45,040 nt of DNA from a virus: positions 1 to 45,040 of the IMG/VR virus record IMGVR_UViG_3300030098_004351, one strand, 5' to 3'. A program made the translations under genes and the position numbers. The notes beneath the pieces were generated by a model. The model saw nothing but the letters and a program-made list of their open reading frames with translations, had not been told where the DNA came from and did not search any database. Shown here in pieces: positions 31,776 through 38,429 of the stretch. How positions within the stretch are numbered: the stretch's first letter is position 1; every line of letters starts with the position of its first letter.

Positions 31776-33291
31776 AATCTTCCGCATCTACGGTCCGCCC
31801 GGAACCGGTAAGACCACAACGCTCCTCAACAAGGTAGACGAAGCTCTTCACGCTGGTGTGAACCCTTCACATATCGGCTACTTTGCGTTCACAAGACAGG
31901 CAGCAAATGAAGCTGTTGAGCGAGCCTGTTCACGGTTTCATCTGGATAAATCACAACTGCCATGGTTTCGCACACTGCATAGCTTTGCACTCAAGCTGTC
32001 TGGCATCCGTCAGGAACAGGTGATGCAACCTGAAAACTATAAGGAGCTGGGCAGTGCGTTGGGCTTTGACCTGACTGTAGATAAATCCAGCATTAGCGGA
32101 GAAGATGTGTTTGACCTGTCTAAAACAGACAATCCTGCCATCAGTCTGATTAACTTAGCTCGCTTGCGTAAGACAGACTTACGCTCACAGTATGATGAGA
32201 GCGAGGTTGAGCTACCATGGACAACCGTGAAATACATAGCGGACAGCCTGACAAAGTATAAAAGCAGATATAATCTGTATGACTTTACAGATATGTTAGA
32301 CGTATTTGTGAAAGAGGGCTCTAGCTTTTGCCCTCGTCTCGCGCTTACTTTTATAGATGAAGCCCAAGACTTGTCACCTTTACAGTGGGATGTGGCACAC
32401 GTGTTGGAGCAACACAGCTCACGGATCTACTGTGCCGGTGACGATGACCAAGCTATTTACCGCTGGGCTGGCGCGGATGTTGAGCACTTTATCGGTCTCA
32501 ACGGTGGCTACGAAGTGCTAGAGCAATCTTATCGGGTGCCTGCATCTGTGCATCCTCTGGCTGAGCGCATAGCTAAACGCATAAACCGCCGCGTCCCAAA
32601 GAACTATCTGCCTCGTCAAGAAGAGGGCAAGGTACAACGTATCCCAAGCACCAGCTATGTTGATTTCGATGAGGGCTCTTGGCTGGTGTTGGCGCAAGCG
32701 GGTTACTTTTTAGAACGAGCGACCCAAGACCTGAAGAGTCGCGGCTATCTGTATGCTGTACGCGGCCGACGGTCTATCTCAGAAAACATCAGCGAAGCGG
32801 TAAATGGCTGGGAGCAGTTACGCAAAGGCCGTGCTATAACCGGCAAGGCCGCACGGTGCATCTATAATTTTATGTCTGTCGGTGACCGTGTGCGGCGTGG
32901 GTTTAAAAAACTGCCTGCACTTGATGATGACGAAACAGCAACGCTGGAGCAGTTACAGCAAAACCACGGGCTACTAGCTACTATCGACATGATATGGCAC
33001 GAGGCTATGGATAAGCTACCTAGCGGCGAGCGAGCGTACATTACGGCCCTGCTACGTCGGGGCGAGAAGTTTAACGCCATGCCTCGCATAAATCTGTCCA
33101 CGATCCACGGATCTAAAGGCGGTGAAGCTGACAATATAGTGTTATTTACAGATTTATCTCCAGCGGCAGTAAAGGCATCAGAGGTCACCCCTGATGATTT
33201 ACATCGGGTGTTTTACGTGGGGGTAACCAGAACTAAGCAAAACCTTTATTTAGTTGAACCCGAAGACATGAACCGGAGTTATTGGATATGA
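31765..33291 (+). CDS. UvrD/PcrA-like superfamily 1 helicase
   Basis: The protein has 508 residues. Walker A is GPPGTGKTTT (Lys16) and motif II is FIDEAQDLSPLQW. Motif III is AGDDDQAIYRWAGAD and motif IV is EQSYRVP. Motif V is STIHGSKGGEADNIVLF and motif VI is VFYVGVTRTKQNLYLV. All SF1A helicase motifs are present and in order, so the enzyme should be active. It unwinds DNA with 3'-5' polarity in this family. It is smaller than bacterial UvrD (~720 aa), as typical of phage versions. Confidence 0.9.
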   Translation: METKIFRIYGPPGTGKTTTLLNKVDEALHAGVNPSHIGYFAFTRQAANEAVERACSRFHLDKSQLPWFRTLHSFALKLSGIRQEQVMQPENYKELGSALGFDLTVDKSSISGEDVFDLSKTDNPAISLINLARLRKTDLRSQYDESEVELPWTTVKYIADSLTKYKSRYNLYDFTDMLDVFVKEGSSFCPRLALTFIDEAQDLSPLQWDVAHVLEQHSSRIYCAGDDDQAIYRWAGADVEHFIGLNGGYEVLEQSYRVPASVHPLAERIAKRINRRVPKNYLPRQEEGKVQRIPSTSYVDFDEGSWLVLAQAGYFLERATQDLKSRGYLYAVRGRRSISENISEAVNGWEQLRKGRAITGKAARCIYNFMSVGDRVRRGFKKLPALDDDETATLEQLQQNHGLLATIDMIWHEAMDKLPSGERAYITALLRRGEKFNAMPRINLSTIHGSKGGEADNIVLFTDLSPAAVKASEVTPDDLHRVFYVGVTRTKQNLYLVEPEDMNRSYWI

Positions 33292-33542
33292 AGCGTGAGG
33301 AGATACTTAAAAAAGCAGAGAGCTTAGTCAACGGCCCACGGGCCAAAGAATATGGCGATGCCCATGAAAACCATGCGCGTATCGCACGGATGTGGTCTGT
33401 GCTTCTGGATACCGACGTTTCTGTAGAGCAGGTGTATCAGTGCATGATAGCGGTAAAGCTCTGCCGGTTGATAGAAACACCGGAGCACGAGGATAGCTGG
33501 GTAGATATCTGTGGCTACGGGGCACTGGGTGGAGAGGACTAA
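33288..33542 (+). CDS. DUF6378 protein
   Basis: The protein has 84 residues. ILKKAESLVNGPRAKEYGDA, then NHARIARMWSVLL and VYQCMIAVKLCRLIETPEHE, then DSWVDICGYGAL is the DUF6378 pattern, common in phages near replication genes. Its helical fold may relate to MazG-like nucleotide pyrophosphohydrolases, but that is unproven. I start at ATG 33288 within an ATGA overlap, not at the upstream TTG. Its stop shares a base with the next ATG. Confidence 0.75.
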   Translation: MKREEILKKAESLVNGPRAKEYGDAHENHARIARMWSVLLDTDVSVEQVYQCMIAVKLCRLIETPEHEDSWVDICGYGALGGED

Positions 33543-33679
33543 TGGTGCGCTTCATTCGCATAGAAATGCTCCAACACTATATAAAAAACGGCTGGACTGT
33601 TATAGTGCAGGGCACAGAGATGGCGGCAGTTAGGAAAAGTTATGACGCTACAAATGACAATGTTCACCCCGAAAAGTGA
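33542..33679 (+). CDS. Very small phage protein (45 aa)
   Basis: A 45-residue frame begins at ATG 33542, overlapping the DUF6378 stop by one base, and extends 38 bases into the polymerase gene. It reads VRFIRIEMLQHYIKNGWTVI near the start. A short beta-helix-beta fold is possible. Support is the tight start and plausible protein composition; function is unknown. Confidence 0.5.
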   Translation: MVRFIRIEMLQHYIKNGWTVIVQGTEMAAVRKSYDATNDNVHPEK

Positions 33680-35534
33680 GTGGGTTCCGCCTGCTGAGCT
33701 ACCAGATATCTTTGAAGCTAAGCAGATAGCCATAGATGTAGAGACACGAGACCCTAACATTAAGACCAACGGGCCCGGATGGCCGACCGGTGACGGCGAG
33801 GTTGTGGGCTATGCCATAGCTGTTGCTGACTGGGCGGGTTACGTTCCTATCCGGCATCTGGGTGGTGGCAACTTAGACGAGCGCATAGTTAACAACTGGT
33901 TAAAAAAAGTATTCGCGTCACCGGCAGATAAGATTATGCACAACGCACAGTATGATGCGGGCTGGATACGACAGATGGGATTCACCATCAACGGCCGCAT
34001 CATCGACACGATGCTAATCGCCTCGCTGTTAGATGAAAACAGATACAGCTTTAGTCTGAACAACCTTTGTTACGATTTGTTAGGAAAAGTTAAATCAGAG
34101 AAAACTTTGCAAGAAGCCGCAAGAGAGTTTGGTCTCGACCCAAAGGCTGACCTCTGGAAGATGCCTGCCATGTATGTCGGGCCCTACGCACAGAATGACG
34201 CTGAAATTACGCTAGAACTTTGGAACCACCTGTCTACACAACTAACAAAAGAAGAGTTATGGCCCATAGCTAACCTTGAGCTCGACCTGTTGCCCTGCCT
34301 GATAGATATGACATGGCGCGGGGTACGGGTAGACCAAGACCGCGTAGAGCGCACCAGAAACCATCTGGTTAAAAAAGAAAAGGAAGTGCTCGACAAAATA
34401 CAACATATAGCTGGTGGGCAGGTAGAGCTGTGGGCGGCCGCATCCATAGCTAAAGCTTTTGATAAGTTAGATATCCCCTATCCAAAGACAGAAAAGGGTG
34501 CGCCATCTTTTACAAAAGCATTTCTGTCGGAACATCCGCACGAATTAGCACAATATATTGTGCAAGCACGTAACCTGAACAAGACCAGTGGCACGTTCAT
34601 CAACACGATTATGAAGCACTGCCACAGTGATGGCCGGATACATAGCCACATCAACCAGATACGCTCTGACGATGGCGGTACAGTGTCGGGCCGCATATCT
34701 ATGAACAACCCTAACTTACAGCAAATTCCTGCCCGTGACCCAGAACTGGGGCCTATGATACGTAGCCTGTTCCTGCCTGAAGAAGGCGACCAGTGGGCGG
34801 CTATAGACTTCTCGCAACAGGAACCACGGATCTTGGTTCATTATGCCTATGTGTACGGTAAATCACGAGGCCAGCAGATGGCAGGGGTAGAAGAGTTTGT
34901 ACATAGCTACCGCAATGACCCAGATATGGATTTCCACACCATGGTAGCAGACATGGCTAAGATTGCTCGTAAGCAGGCCAAGACAATCAATCTGGGAATG
35001 ATGTATGGCATGGGCGTGAACAAGCTGTCCGACCAACTAGATATTGATGTTGAAGAAGCAAAAGTTCTTGTTAAACAGTACCATGAACGTGTCCCGTTTG
35101 TTAAAGGGTTGATGAACGGCGTACAAAACAGGCTGAATGACCGCGGATCAAGCGGCTCTATCCGTTCCATACTGGGAAGAAAGTGCCGGTTTGACCTTTG
35201 GGAGCCAGACACCTTTGCGATGAACAAAGCCCTGCCTTATAAAGAAGCTGTTCAAGAATATGGCGAAACCACCAGACTAAAGCGAGCTTACACGTACAAA
35301 GCTTTGAACAGGCTTATCCAAGCGTCTGCCGCAGATATGACCAAGCAGGCCATGGTAAACTTGTACAAAGAAGGGTATCTGCCTTTAATACAGATACACG
35401 ACGAGGTAGCCATGTCCTTGAAAACTAAAGAAGAAGCAGAGACGGTTGCTAAGATTATGGAAAATGCTGTACCGTTGGAGATACCCAGCAAGTGCGATAT
35501 TGAAATAGGACCAAGCTGGGGAGAGGCTGAGTGA
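33642..35534 (+). CDS. polA: Family A DNA polymerase with 3'-5' exonuclease domain
   Basis: The protein has 630 residues. Exonuclease motifs: IAIDVETRD (Asp32, Glu34), MHNAQYDAGWI and YAQNDAEITL. Polymerase motif A is AAIDFSQQEPR (Asp389), unlike the usual DYSQIELR. Motif B is RKQAKTINLGMMYGMG and motif C is IQIHDEV (Asp587). No 5' nuclease domain is present, as in other phage enzymes. The residue equal to E. coli Phe762 is Leu451. Leucine here has been proposed to go with slow or temperate phage replication. The gene ends the replication operon before a strong terminator. Confidence 0.95.
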   Translation: MTLQMTMFTPKSEWVPPAELPDIFEAKQIAIDVETRDPNIKTNGPGWPTGDGEVVGYAIAVADWAGYVPIRHLGGGNLDERIVNNWLKKVFASPADKIMHNAQYDAGWIRQMGFTINGRIIDTMLIASLLDENRYSFSLNNLCYDLLGKVKSEKTLQEAAREFGLDPKADLWKMPAMYVGPYAQNDAEITLELWNHLSTQLTKEELWPIANLELDLLPCLIDMTWRGVRVDQDRVERTRNHLVKKEKEVLDKIQHIAGGQVELWAAASIAKAFDKLDIPYPKTEKGAPSFTKAFLSEHPHELAQYIVQARNLNKTSGTFINTIMKHCHSDGRIHSHINQIRSDDGGTVSGRISMNNPNLQQIPARDPELGPMIRSLFLPEEGDQWAAIDFSQQEPRILVHYAYVYGKSRGQQMAGVEEFVHSYRNDPDMDFHTMVADMAKIARKQAKTINLGMMYGMGVNKLSDQLDIDVEEAKVLVKQYHERVPFVKGLMNGVQNRLNDRGSSGSIRSILGRKCRFDLWEPDTFAMNKALPYKEAVQEYGETTRLKRAYTYKALNRLIQASAADMTKQAMVNLYKEGYLPLIQIHDEVAMSLKTKEEAETVAKIMENAVPLEIPSKCDIEIGPSWGEAE

Positions 35535-35563
35535 GAGTCTCGCATATATCCTCCCCCTAACTG

Positions 35564-35588
35564 GCTCCGTTCCGACGGAGCTTTTTTT
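35564..35588 (+). terminator. Strong intrinsic terminator after the polymerase
   Basis: GCTCCGT-TCCG-ACGGAGC forms a perfect 7-bp stem with a tetraloop, followed by TTTTTTT (35582-35588). It closes the replication operon. Confidence 0.9.
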
Positions 35589-35590
35589 AC

Positions 35591-35619
35591 TTGCCTTTTA
35601 CTATACAATCTCATATAAT
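35591..35619 (+). promoter_or_regulatory. Promoter behind the terminator
   Basis: TTGCCT (35591-35596), a 17-bp spacer, and TATAAT (35614-35619) point to the small DNA-binding genes at 35742 and 35892. The ~120-base leader (35626-35741) has a GTG frame of 39 codons at 35636, but its ribosome binding site is too close. I do not call it a gene. Confidence 0.6.
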
Positions 35620-35741
35620 CCTTTATAGATAGAGGGTGAACCCTACTCGCGCGAATCCTTGGGATAGCTACGGCTGTATCGCTAAGGACAATCCTGAAGT
35701 CCCAGTAGCCCTTTATCTGCCTTTAGATCTGAGAGGTAATG

Positions 35742-35882
35742 ATGGATATAACTAAATGGAAATCTGTTCTTGTGCCGATTGAGGTGTACGAAGAGATTAA
35801 ACGGCTCGCCAAAAGAGAAGGGCGAACAATAAGTGGTCAGCTCCGAATTATGTGGGAGCACTGGCGCAAAACTCATTCTTGA
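35742..35882 (+). CDS. Ribbon-helix-helix (Arc/CopG-like) regulator, 46 aa
   Basis: The 46-residue protein has WKSVLVPIEVYEEIKRLAKR, then EGRTISGQLRIMWEHWRK. This is one strand (KSVLVPI), a helix, a GRTISGQ turn and a second helix: the full ribbon-helix-helix plan. Such proteins bind operator DNA as dimers. The ribosome binding site GAGAGG is at 35731-35736. It is the first gene after the promoter at 35591 and could repress nearby phage promoters (inference). Length is short but complete for the family. Confidence 0.7.
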   Translation: MDITKWKSVLVPIEVYEEIKRLAKREGRTISGQLRIMWEHWRKTHS

Positions 35883-35891
35883 GAGGATATC

Positions 35892-36047
35892 ATGTTAAAA
35901 TCAATATTACATTTATTTTTTCCTCAGTGTTTCCCTAGAGAAGAAGAGGAAAAAACTGTTAAAAAACGTGGACGGCCACCAAAGAAAAAGGCTACCATAA
36001 AAGCTAAGAGACCTGTGGGCAGACCGAAGAAAAAGAAAAATGCTTAG
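35892..36047 (+). CDS. AT-hook-like basic protein, 51 aa
   Basis: The 51-residue protein has a hydrophobic N-terminus (LKSILHLFFPQCFP). Two AT-hook-like motifs follow: KKRGRPPKKK and RPVGRPKKKK, both with the GRP core that enters the minor groove of AT-rich DNA. The surrounding intergenic regions are AT-rich (TATATA promoters), giving likely targets. It lies 9 bases after the ribbon-helix-helix gene, and its 3' end overlaps the next ATG by 8 bases. Function as a nucleoid-like or regulatory protein is inferred. Confidence 0.65.
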   Translation: MLKSILHLFFPQCFPREEEEKTVKKRGRPPKKKATIKAKRPVGRPKKKKNA

Positions 36048-36255
36048 AGGGATAACGAAATGCTGTAAGTGTGATAAGAAAGCACAAGCGGCGGATGAAA
36101 ACAGGGCTTACTGTGCTAAGCACTGGTTTGATTATGTTATCATGGGAGATCCATTTGGAAGAATGCCCTCGTTGTTTAGCCCGAATACAGCCAGTGAGCG
36201 TACATGGCCACGTGCAGTGCCCAGTGTGTCGGCTCTACATCGTAGAGTGCTGTAA
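36040..36255 (+). CDS. Small zinc-binding-like protein
   Basis: The protein has 71 residues. The first half, KCCKCDKKAQAADENRAYCA, then KHWFDYVI, has CxxC and CxxH that would hold one zinc. The second half (SPNTASERTWPRAVPSVSAL) looks less natural and is overlapped by a second Cys-rich frame at 36155-36346. The true protein may be shorter, or a frameshift may join the two Cys-rich halves. The start overlaps the AT-hook gene stop. Confidence 0.5.
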   Translation: MLRGITKCCKCDKKAQAADENRAYCAKHWFDYVIMGDPFGRMPSLFSPNTASERTWPRAVPSVSALHRRVL

Positions 36256-36346
36256 CGGGGAGCGAGATGAAGTGCCCCAAATGCAAGACCAAAAAGACAC
36301 AGGTGTACAACAGCCGACCTCACGCTGGGACGGTTCACCGCTTTAG
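36155..36346 (+). CDS. Overlapping zinc-ribbon-like frame, TTG start
   Basis: The frame has 63 residues. EECPRCLARIQPVSVHGHVQ, then CPVCRLYIVECCNGE has two CxxC pairs as in a zinc ribbon, and I recall the VHGHxQCPxC pattern in marine phage small proteins. The TTG at 36155 follows GGGAG (36144-36148) by six bases. It overlaps the end of the gene at 36040 by 101 bases and the gene at 36267 by 80 bases. The C-terminal ~20 residues may be fortuitous. Confidence 0.45.
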   Translation: MEECPRCLARIQPVSVHGHVQCPVCRLYIVECCNGERDEVPQMQDQKDTGVQQPTSRWDGSPL

Positions 36347-36563
36347 GTCTTGCGACTGCGGCCATAAATTTAAAACACATGAAGTTGTTTTAAATAAACC
36401 GGCAAAGGTTGCACGTTTCGGTGCGCGTCAATCTAAAAATGTTAAGAAAAAAGTAAAAAAACAAAGAATTAGTATAGATAAGCGTATGATTAACCTCATG
36501 TCCGATGATGAACTCATGGATGCTTTGGAAAGCGGTAGAATTACCCCCGATATGTTAGACTAA
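36267..36563 (+). CDS. NrdR-like zinc-ribbon protein
   Basis: The protein has 98 residues. The N-terminus MKCPKCKTKKTQVYNSRPHA, then RFRSCDCGHKFKTHE, has the zinc ribbon pattern of NrdR (CPxC...SR...R..C.CG..F.T.E). There is no ATP-cone domain. Instead a Lys-rich linker (KNVKKKVKKQRISIDKRMIN) and a short acidic helix follow. It may bind DNA as a regulator without nucleotide sensing. GGGGAG at 36257-36262 is a good ribosome binding site. Three Cys-rich small genes in a row are notable. Confidence 0.65.
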   Translation: MKCPKCKTKKTQVYNSRPHAGTVHRFRSCDCGHKFKTHEVVLNKPAKVARFGARQSKNVKKKVKKQRISIDKRMINLMSDDELMDALESGRITPDMLD

Positions 36564-36571
36564 AAAAACAC

Positions 36572-36600
36572 TTGCTTTTTACCTCATAATGTCTTATATA
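36572..36600 (+). promoter_or_regulatory. Promoter of the candidate small RNA
   Basis: TTGCTT (36572-36577), a 17-bp spacer, and TATATA (36595-36600). A transcript would start near 36607 and meet the terminator at 36644 with no gene in between. Confidence 0.65.
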
Positions 36601-36606
36601 GAAAAC

Positions 36607-36681
36607 ACAGCCTCTGCTAAGAATGGTTGTAATTCCCGTAGTAAAGCCCTCTGATGATCCAACCATCAGGGGGCTTTTTCT
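36607..36681 (+). ncRNA. Candidate small RNA with anti-leader seed
   Basis: The unit runs from a promoter (36572-36600) to an intrinsic terminator (36644-36681), about 75 nt, and holds no reading frame with a ribosome binding site. AATTCCCGTAGT (36631-36642), just 5' of the terminator stem, is the exact complement of ACTACGGGA found in leaders at 36729, 38840 and 40596. It is also the complement of ACGGGAATT at 43115. Upstream, ATGGTTG (36623-36629) can pair with CAACCAT (36660-36666), which would open the terminator. That gives an alternative reading as an attenuator. Regulation of translation by base pairing is inference. Confidence 0.55.
36644..36681 (+). terminator. Strong intrinsic terminator
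   Basis: AAAGCCCTCTGATG pairs with CATCAGGGGGCTTT (one G-U pair) around ATCCAAC and is followed by a T run. The 13-bp stem makes it one of the best terminators in the window. Confidence 0.9.
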
Positions 36682-36685
36682 TTGC

Positions 36686-36714
36686 TTGACATATGGGATG
36701 TTATAAGATATATA
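36686..36714 (+). promoter_or_regulatory. Promoter of the small-protein operon
   Basis: TTGACA (36686-36691), a 17-bp spacer, and TATATA (36709-36714). A start near 36721 leaves a ~22-base leader with AACTACGGGAG (36729-36739), which carries the ribosome binding site of the gene at 36743. Confidence 0.75.
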
Positions 36715-36742
36715 GAGAAGACAATCGTAACTACGGGAGATA

Positions 36743-36898
36743 ATGATGCCAAAATTTAAGGTTTACGTCACGGTGTACCACCGGATTGATGTCGAAGCTT
36801 CCAACAAGGAAGAGGCAGAAGAATTAGCTAAAAATGAAATATGGGACGATTACATTAAAGATGTGATTATTGATGTTGAGGGGGTTGAAGATGCCTAA
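36743..36898 (+). CDS. Small DpnD/PcfM-like protein 1, 51 aa
   Basis: The protein has 51 residues from ATG 36743, or 50 from ATG 36746. PKFKVYVTVYHRIDVEASNK, then EEAEELAKNEIWDDYI is a strand-strand-helix pattern like the DpnD/PcfM C-terminal fold. The next gene is clearly related (PKYKVTATMDVGYELIVEAD). Function is unknown. It is expressed from the promoter at 36686 with the ACTACGGGAG leader, so it is a predicted target of the small RNA just upstream. Confidence 0.65.
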   Translation: MMPKFKVYVTVYHRIDVEASNKEEAEELAKNEIWDDYIKDVIIDVEGVEDA

Positions 36899-37070
36899 AT
36901 ACAAAGTAACTGCCACAATGGACGTGGGCTACGAATTAATCGTTGAAGCAGATGATGAGGACACAGCTTGGGAGATTGCCAATGATACAGACGATATCTC
37001 GCAGTGGGTCAAAGCAGATGATGGTCACGAGTGGACTATGGAAGATGTTTGGGAGATGAAAGATGAGTGA
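36891..37070 (+). CDS. Small DpnD/PcfM-like protein 2, 59 aa
   Basis: The protein has 59 residues. PKYKVTATMDVGYELIVEAD, then DEDTAWEIANDTDDISQW is a tandem paralogue of the previous gene, with which it overlaps by 8 bases. ATG 36891 is preferred because GAGGGG lies upstream at 36878-36883. A longer in-frame start at 36870 lies inside the neighbour. The function is unknown; both are strongly acidic. Confidence 0.65.
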   Translation: MPKYKVTATMDVGYELIVEADDEDTAWEIANDTDDISQWVKADDGHEWTMEDVWEMKDE

Positions 37071-37401
37071 GTGGATATTTATTGGTGACCAAAAACCCGA
37101 AGACGGGCAGAAGGTCTGGTATTTTTTTCATCACGACGCCTTTGACTTTACGGTTCTTGAGCGTGGCGTTTATGAGCGTTATGAGGAAATTGGCGTTAAT
37201 CAAAATGAAGACGGCAGCTACGTTGACGGCTGGCCGTATGAAAAGATTGACGGCACCACGGGCGTGACTGAAAACGGTAAAGCCCCTGACGCAAAAATAT
37301 GGGTGCATGATGTATTCGGAAACGACACCGGCTGGCTGACGGATGATGTAACGCACTGGATGCCGGATACGGGTCAAGATAAACCGGAGAAGCCACAATG
37401 A
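37063..37401 (+). CDS. DUF551-like protein
   Basis: The protein has 112 residues. It opens WIFIGDQKPEDGQKVWYFFH and closes VTHWMPDTGQDKPEKP. The W...PEDGQ.V...THWMP..PE.P frame is typical of DUF551 phage/prophage proteins of unknown function. It overlaps upstream and downstream genes by 8 and 4 bases in a tight operon. Confidence 0.7.
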   Translation: MSEWIFIGDQKPEDGQKVWYFFHHDAFDFTVLERGVYERYEEIGVNQNEDGSYVDGWPYEKIDGTTGVTENGKAPDAKIWVHDVFGNDTGWLTDDVTHWMPDTGQDKPEKPQ

Positions 37402-37580
37402 AGAAAGATGAAATATATAACCTGTCTAAGAGCATAGACTTCACTGAAGCTCTGGGCGATGTTAATATGTGTGTGCAGCTATATGCGTCTCGTATTGCCG
37501 CTGAAGGCGAGCACAGCCCAGAAGCTGTAGCCCGCGCAAAACGGGTCTTGGCCTCGTGGGAAAGGATTAAACGCGGATGA
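37398..37580 (+). CDS. Small helical protein
   Basis: The protein has 60 residues. NLSKSIDFTEALGDVNMCVQ, then EGEHSPEAVARAKRVLASWE is predicted all-helical. It starts in an ATGA overlap (37398-37401) and ends in another (37577-37580). No family is recognised. Confidence 0.6.
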   Translation: MKKDEIYNLSKSIDFTEALGDVNMCVQLYASRIAAEGEHSPEAVARAKRVLASWERIKRG

Positions 37581-37825
37581 GTGAAAGAGATTATGACAAA
37601 GCTGGTGACGAGCTTAACAAGCTCGTCGAACGGTTAGAAAAAGAAGGGCTACACGCCGGAGCTGTTCTTGGCGGTATGCTCACCACTCTTATTTTCCGTC
37701 TGATTATCAGCTCGCCGGACAGCTCAACAGCCATAGGCATGATTACATCGTGCATGGCCAGCGGTGCGCGGATCGCGGCTGACTTTGAAAGCGAGTGTGC
37801 AAAAGAAGAAGAGGTCATCCACTGA
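37577..37825 (+). CDS. Small protein, possible membrane-associated helix
   Basis: The protein has 82 residues. A charged helix (KAGDELNKLVERLEKEGLHA) leads to a hydrophobic section (GAVLGGMLTTLIFRLIISSP) that could touch or cross a membrane. A helix with Cys and an acidic end (ADFESECAKEEEVIH) follow. It ends the operon starting at 36743. Function is unknown. Confidence 0.6.
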   Translation: MSERDYDKAGDELNKLVERLEKEGLHAGAVLGGMLTTLIFRLIISSPDSSTAIGMITSCMASGARIAADFESECAKEEEVIH

Positions 37826-37899
37826 ACATGTGGATGACGTAAAGGTATCAGAGGCAGGAAAAGTTTTAACCAGCCGATCCCAATATTCCTGTATCTAAA

Positions 37900-37924
37900 A
37901 AGGGGCGGCCATGAGCCGCCCCTT
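37900..37924. terminator. Bidirectional terminator between convergent operons
   Basis: GGGGCGGC-CATGA-GCCGCCCC forms an 8-bp all-GC stem (37902-37922). The minus-strand reading has TTTTT after the stem and serves the genes at 37932-38376. The plus-strand T run is weak (TTACTTATT). Confidence 0.85.
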
Positions 37925-37931
37925 ACTTATT

Positions 37932-38141
37932 CTATTTAAAATCTGATTTACTGATATCTGTTTGGTCTTTGATTGTTCGCACAAACGCATCAATAAGCTG
38001 ATAGTATTGCCTTTCGGCTGGATAATAAAAGTCCCTTCCGAAATCAGGGTTTTCGTATGGGTTTTCCATGCCCATAGTATGGTTGGTTTCTTTAATCCCT
38101 TTTAGGATTTCAATCAATTTATCGCAAATATGATTATCCAT
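37932..38141 (-). CDS. Small minus-strand protein, 69 aa
   Basis: The protein has 69 residues. DNHICDKLIEILKGIKETNH, then MENPYENPDFGRDFYYPAER, then YYQLIDAFVRTIKDQTDI. Helices surround a Tyr/Pro-rich middle. I do not recognise a family. It is second in a two-gene minus operon, one base after the upstream stop, and ends just before the bidirectional terminator. Confidence 0.6.
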   Translation of the reverse strand: MDNHICDKLIEILKGIKETNHTMGMENPYENPDFGRDFYYPAERQYYQLIDAFVRTIKDQTDISKSDFK

Positions 38142-38142
38142 T

Positions 38143-38376
38143 TTAACGCCCCATCTTTTTAGTTAACTCTTCATTACCCTGATATAAATCTAAAGCCTCA
38201 CTAGAGACTTCTGTGGGCTTCATGCCTAACGCTTTGGCCATTGCCTGACGATAACTACGCAGAATGCGCTTGTGTGCAATTACAGCCTCATCGTTACCCC
38301 AAAAGTTACACTCGTTAAGACAAATCCATTTTATAAACAAATTGGCCTGCTTCTGGTTTTTTGCTTCTAGTTTCAT
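38143..38376 (-). CDS. Small minus-strand protein, 77 aa
   Basis: The protein has 77 residues from ATG 38376. KLEAKNQKQANLFIKWICLN, then ECNFWGNDEAVIAHKRILRS, then YRQAMAKALGMKPTEVSSEA is mostly helical. AAAGGG eight bases upstream supports this start over ATG 38394, which lies in the parS-like site. No family is recognised. The parS-like palindrome sits in its 5' region, so binding there could affect expression. Confidence 0.6.
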   Translation of the reverse strand: MKLEAKNQKQANLFIKWICLNECNFWGNDEAVIAHKRILRSYRQAMAKALGMKPTEVSSEALDLYQGNEELTKKMGR

Positions 38377-38393
38377 AGTTGTATTCCCTTTCA

Positions 38394-38409
38394 TATTTCA
38401 CGTGAAACA
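38394..38409. promoter_or_regulatory. parS-like site, 15 of 16 match
   Basis: TATTTCACGTGAAACA differs from the bacterial parS consensus TGTTTCACGTGAAACA at one base. The core TTTCACGTGAAA is a perfect palindrome (38396-38407). It lies upstream of the minus-strand operon and 6.5 kb from the perfect copy at 44882. Confidence 0.7.
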
Positions 38410-38429
38410 ATAAGCTCTCTTGAGCTTAT
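38410..38429. other. Inverted repeat next to the parS-like site
   Basis: ATAAGCTC-TCTT-GAGCTTAT is an 8-bp perfect stem directly beside the parS-like palindrome. It may be an operator or RNA hairpin in the minus-operon leader. Confidence 0.5.

Noticed and set aside
35636-35755. 39-codon GTG frame
   Set aside because: The purine-rich stretch touches the GTG with no spacing, and the frame overlaps the ribbon-helix-helix gene.
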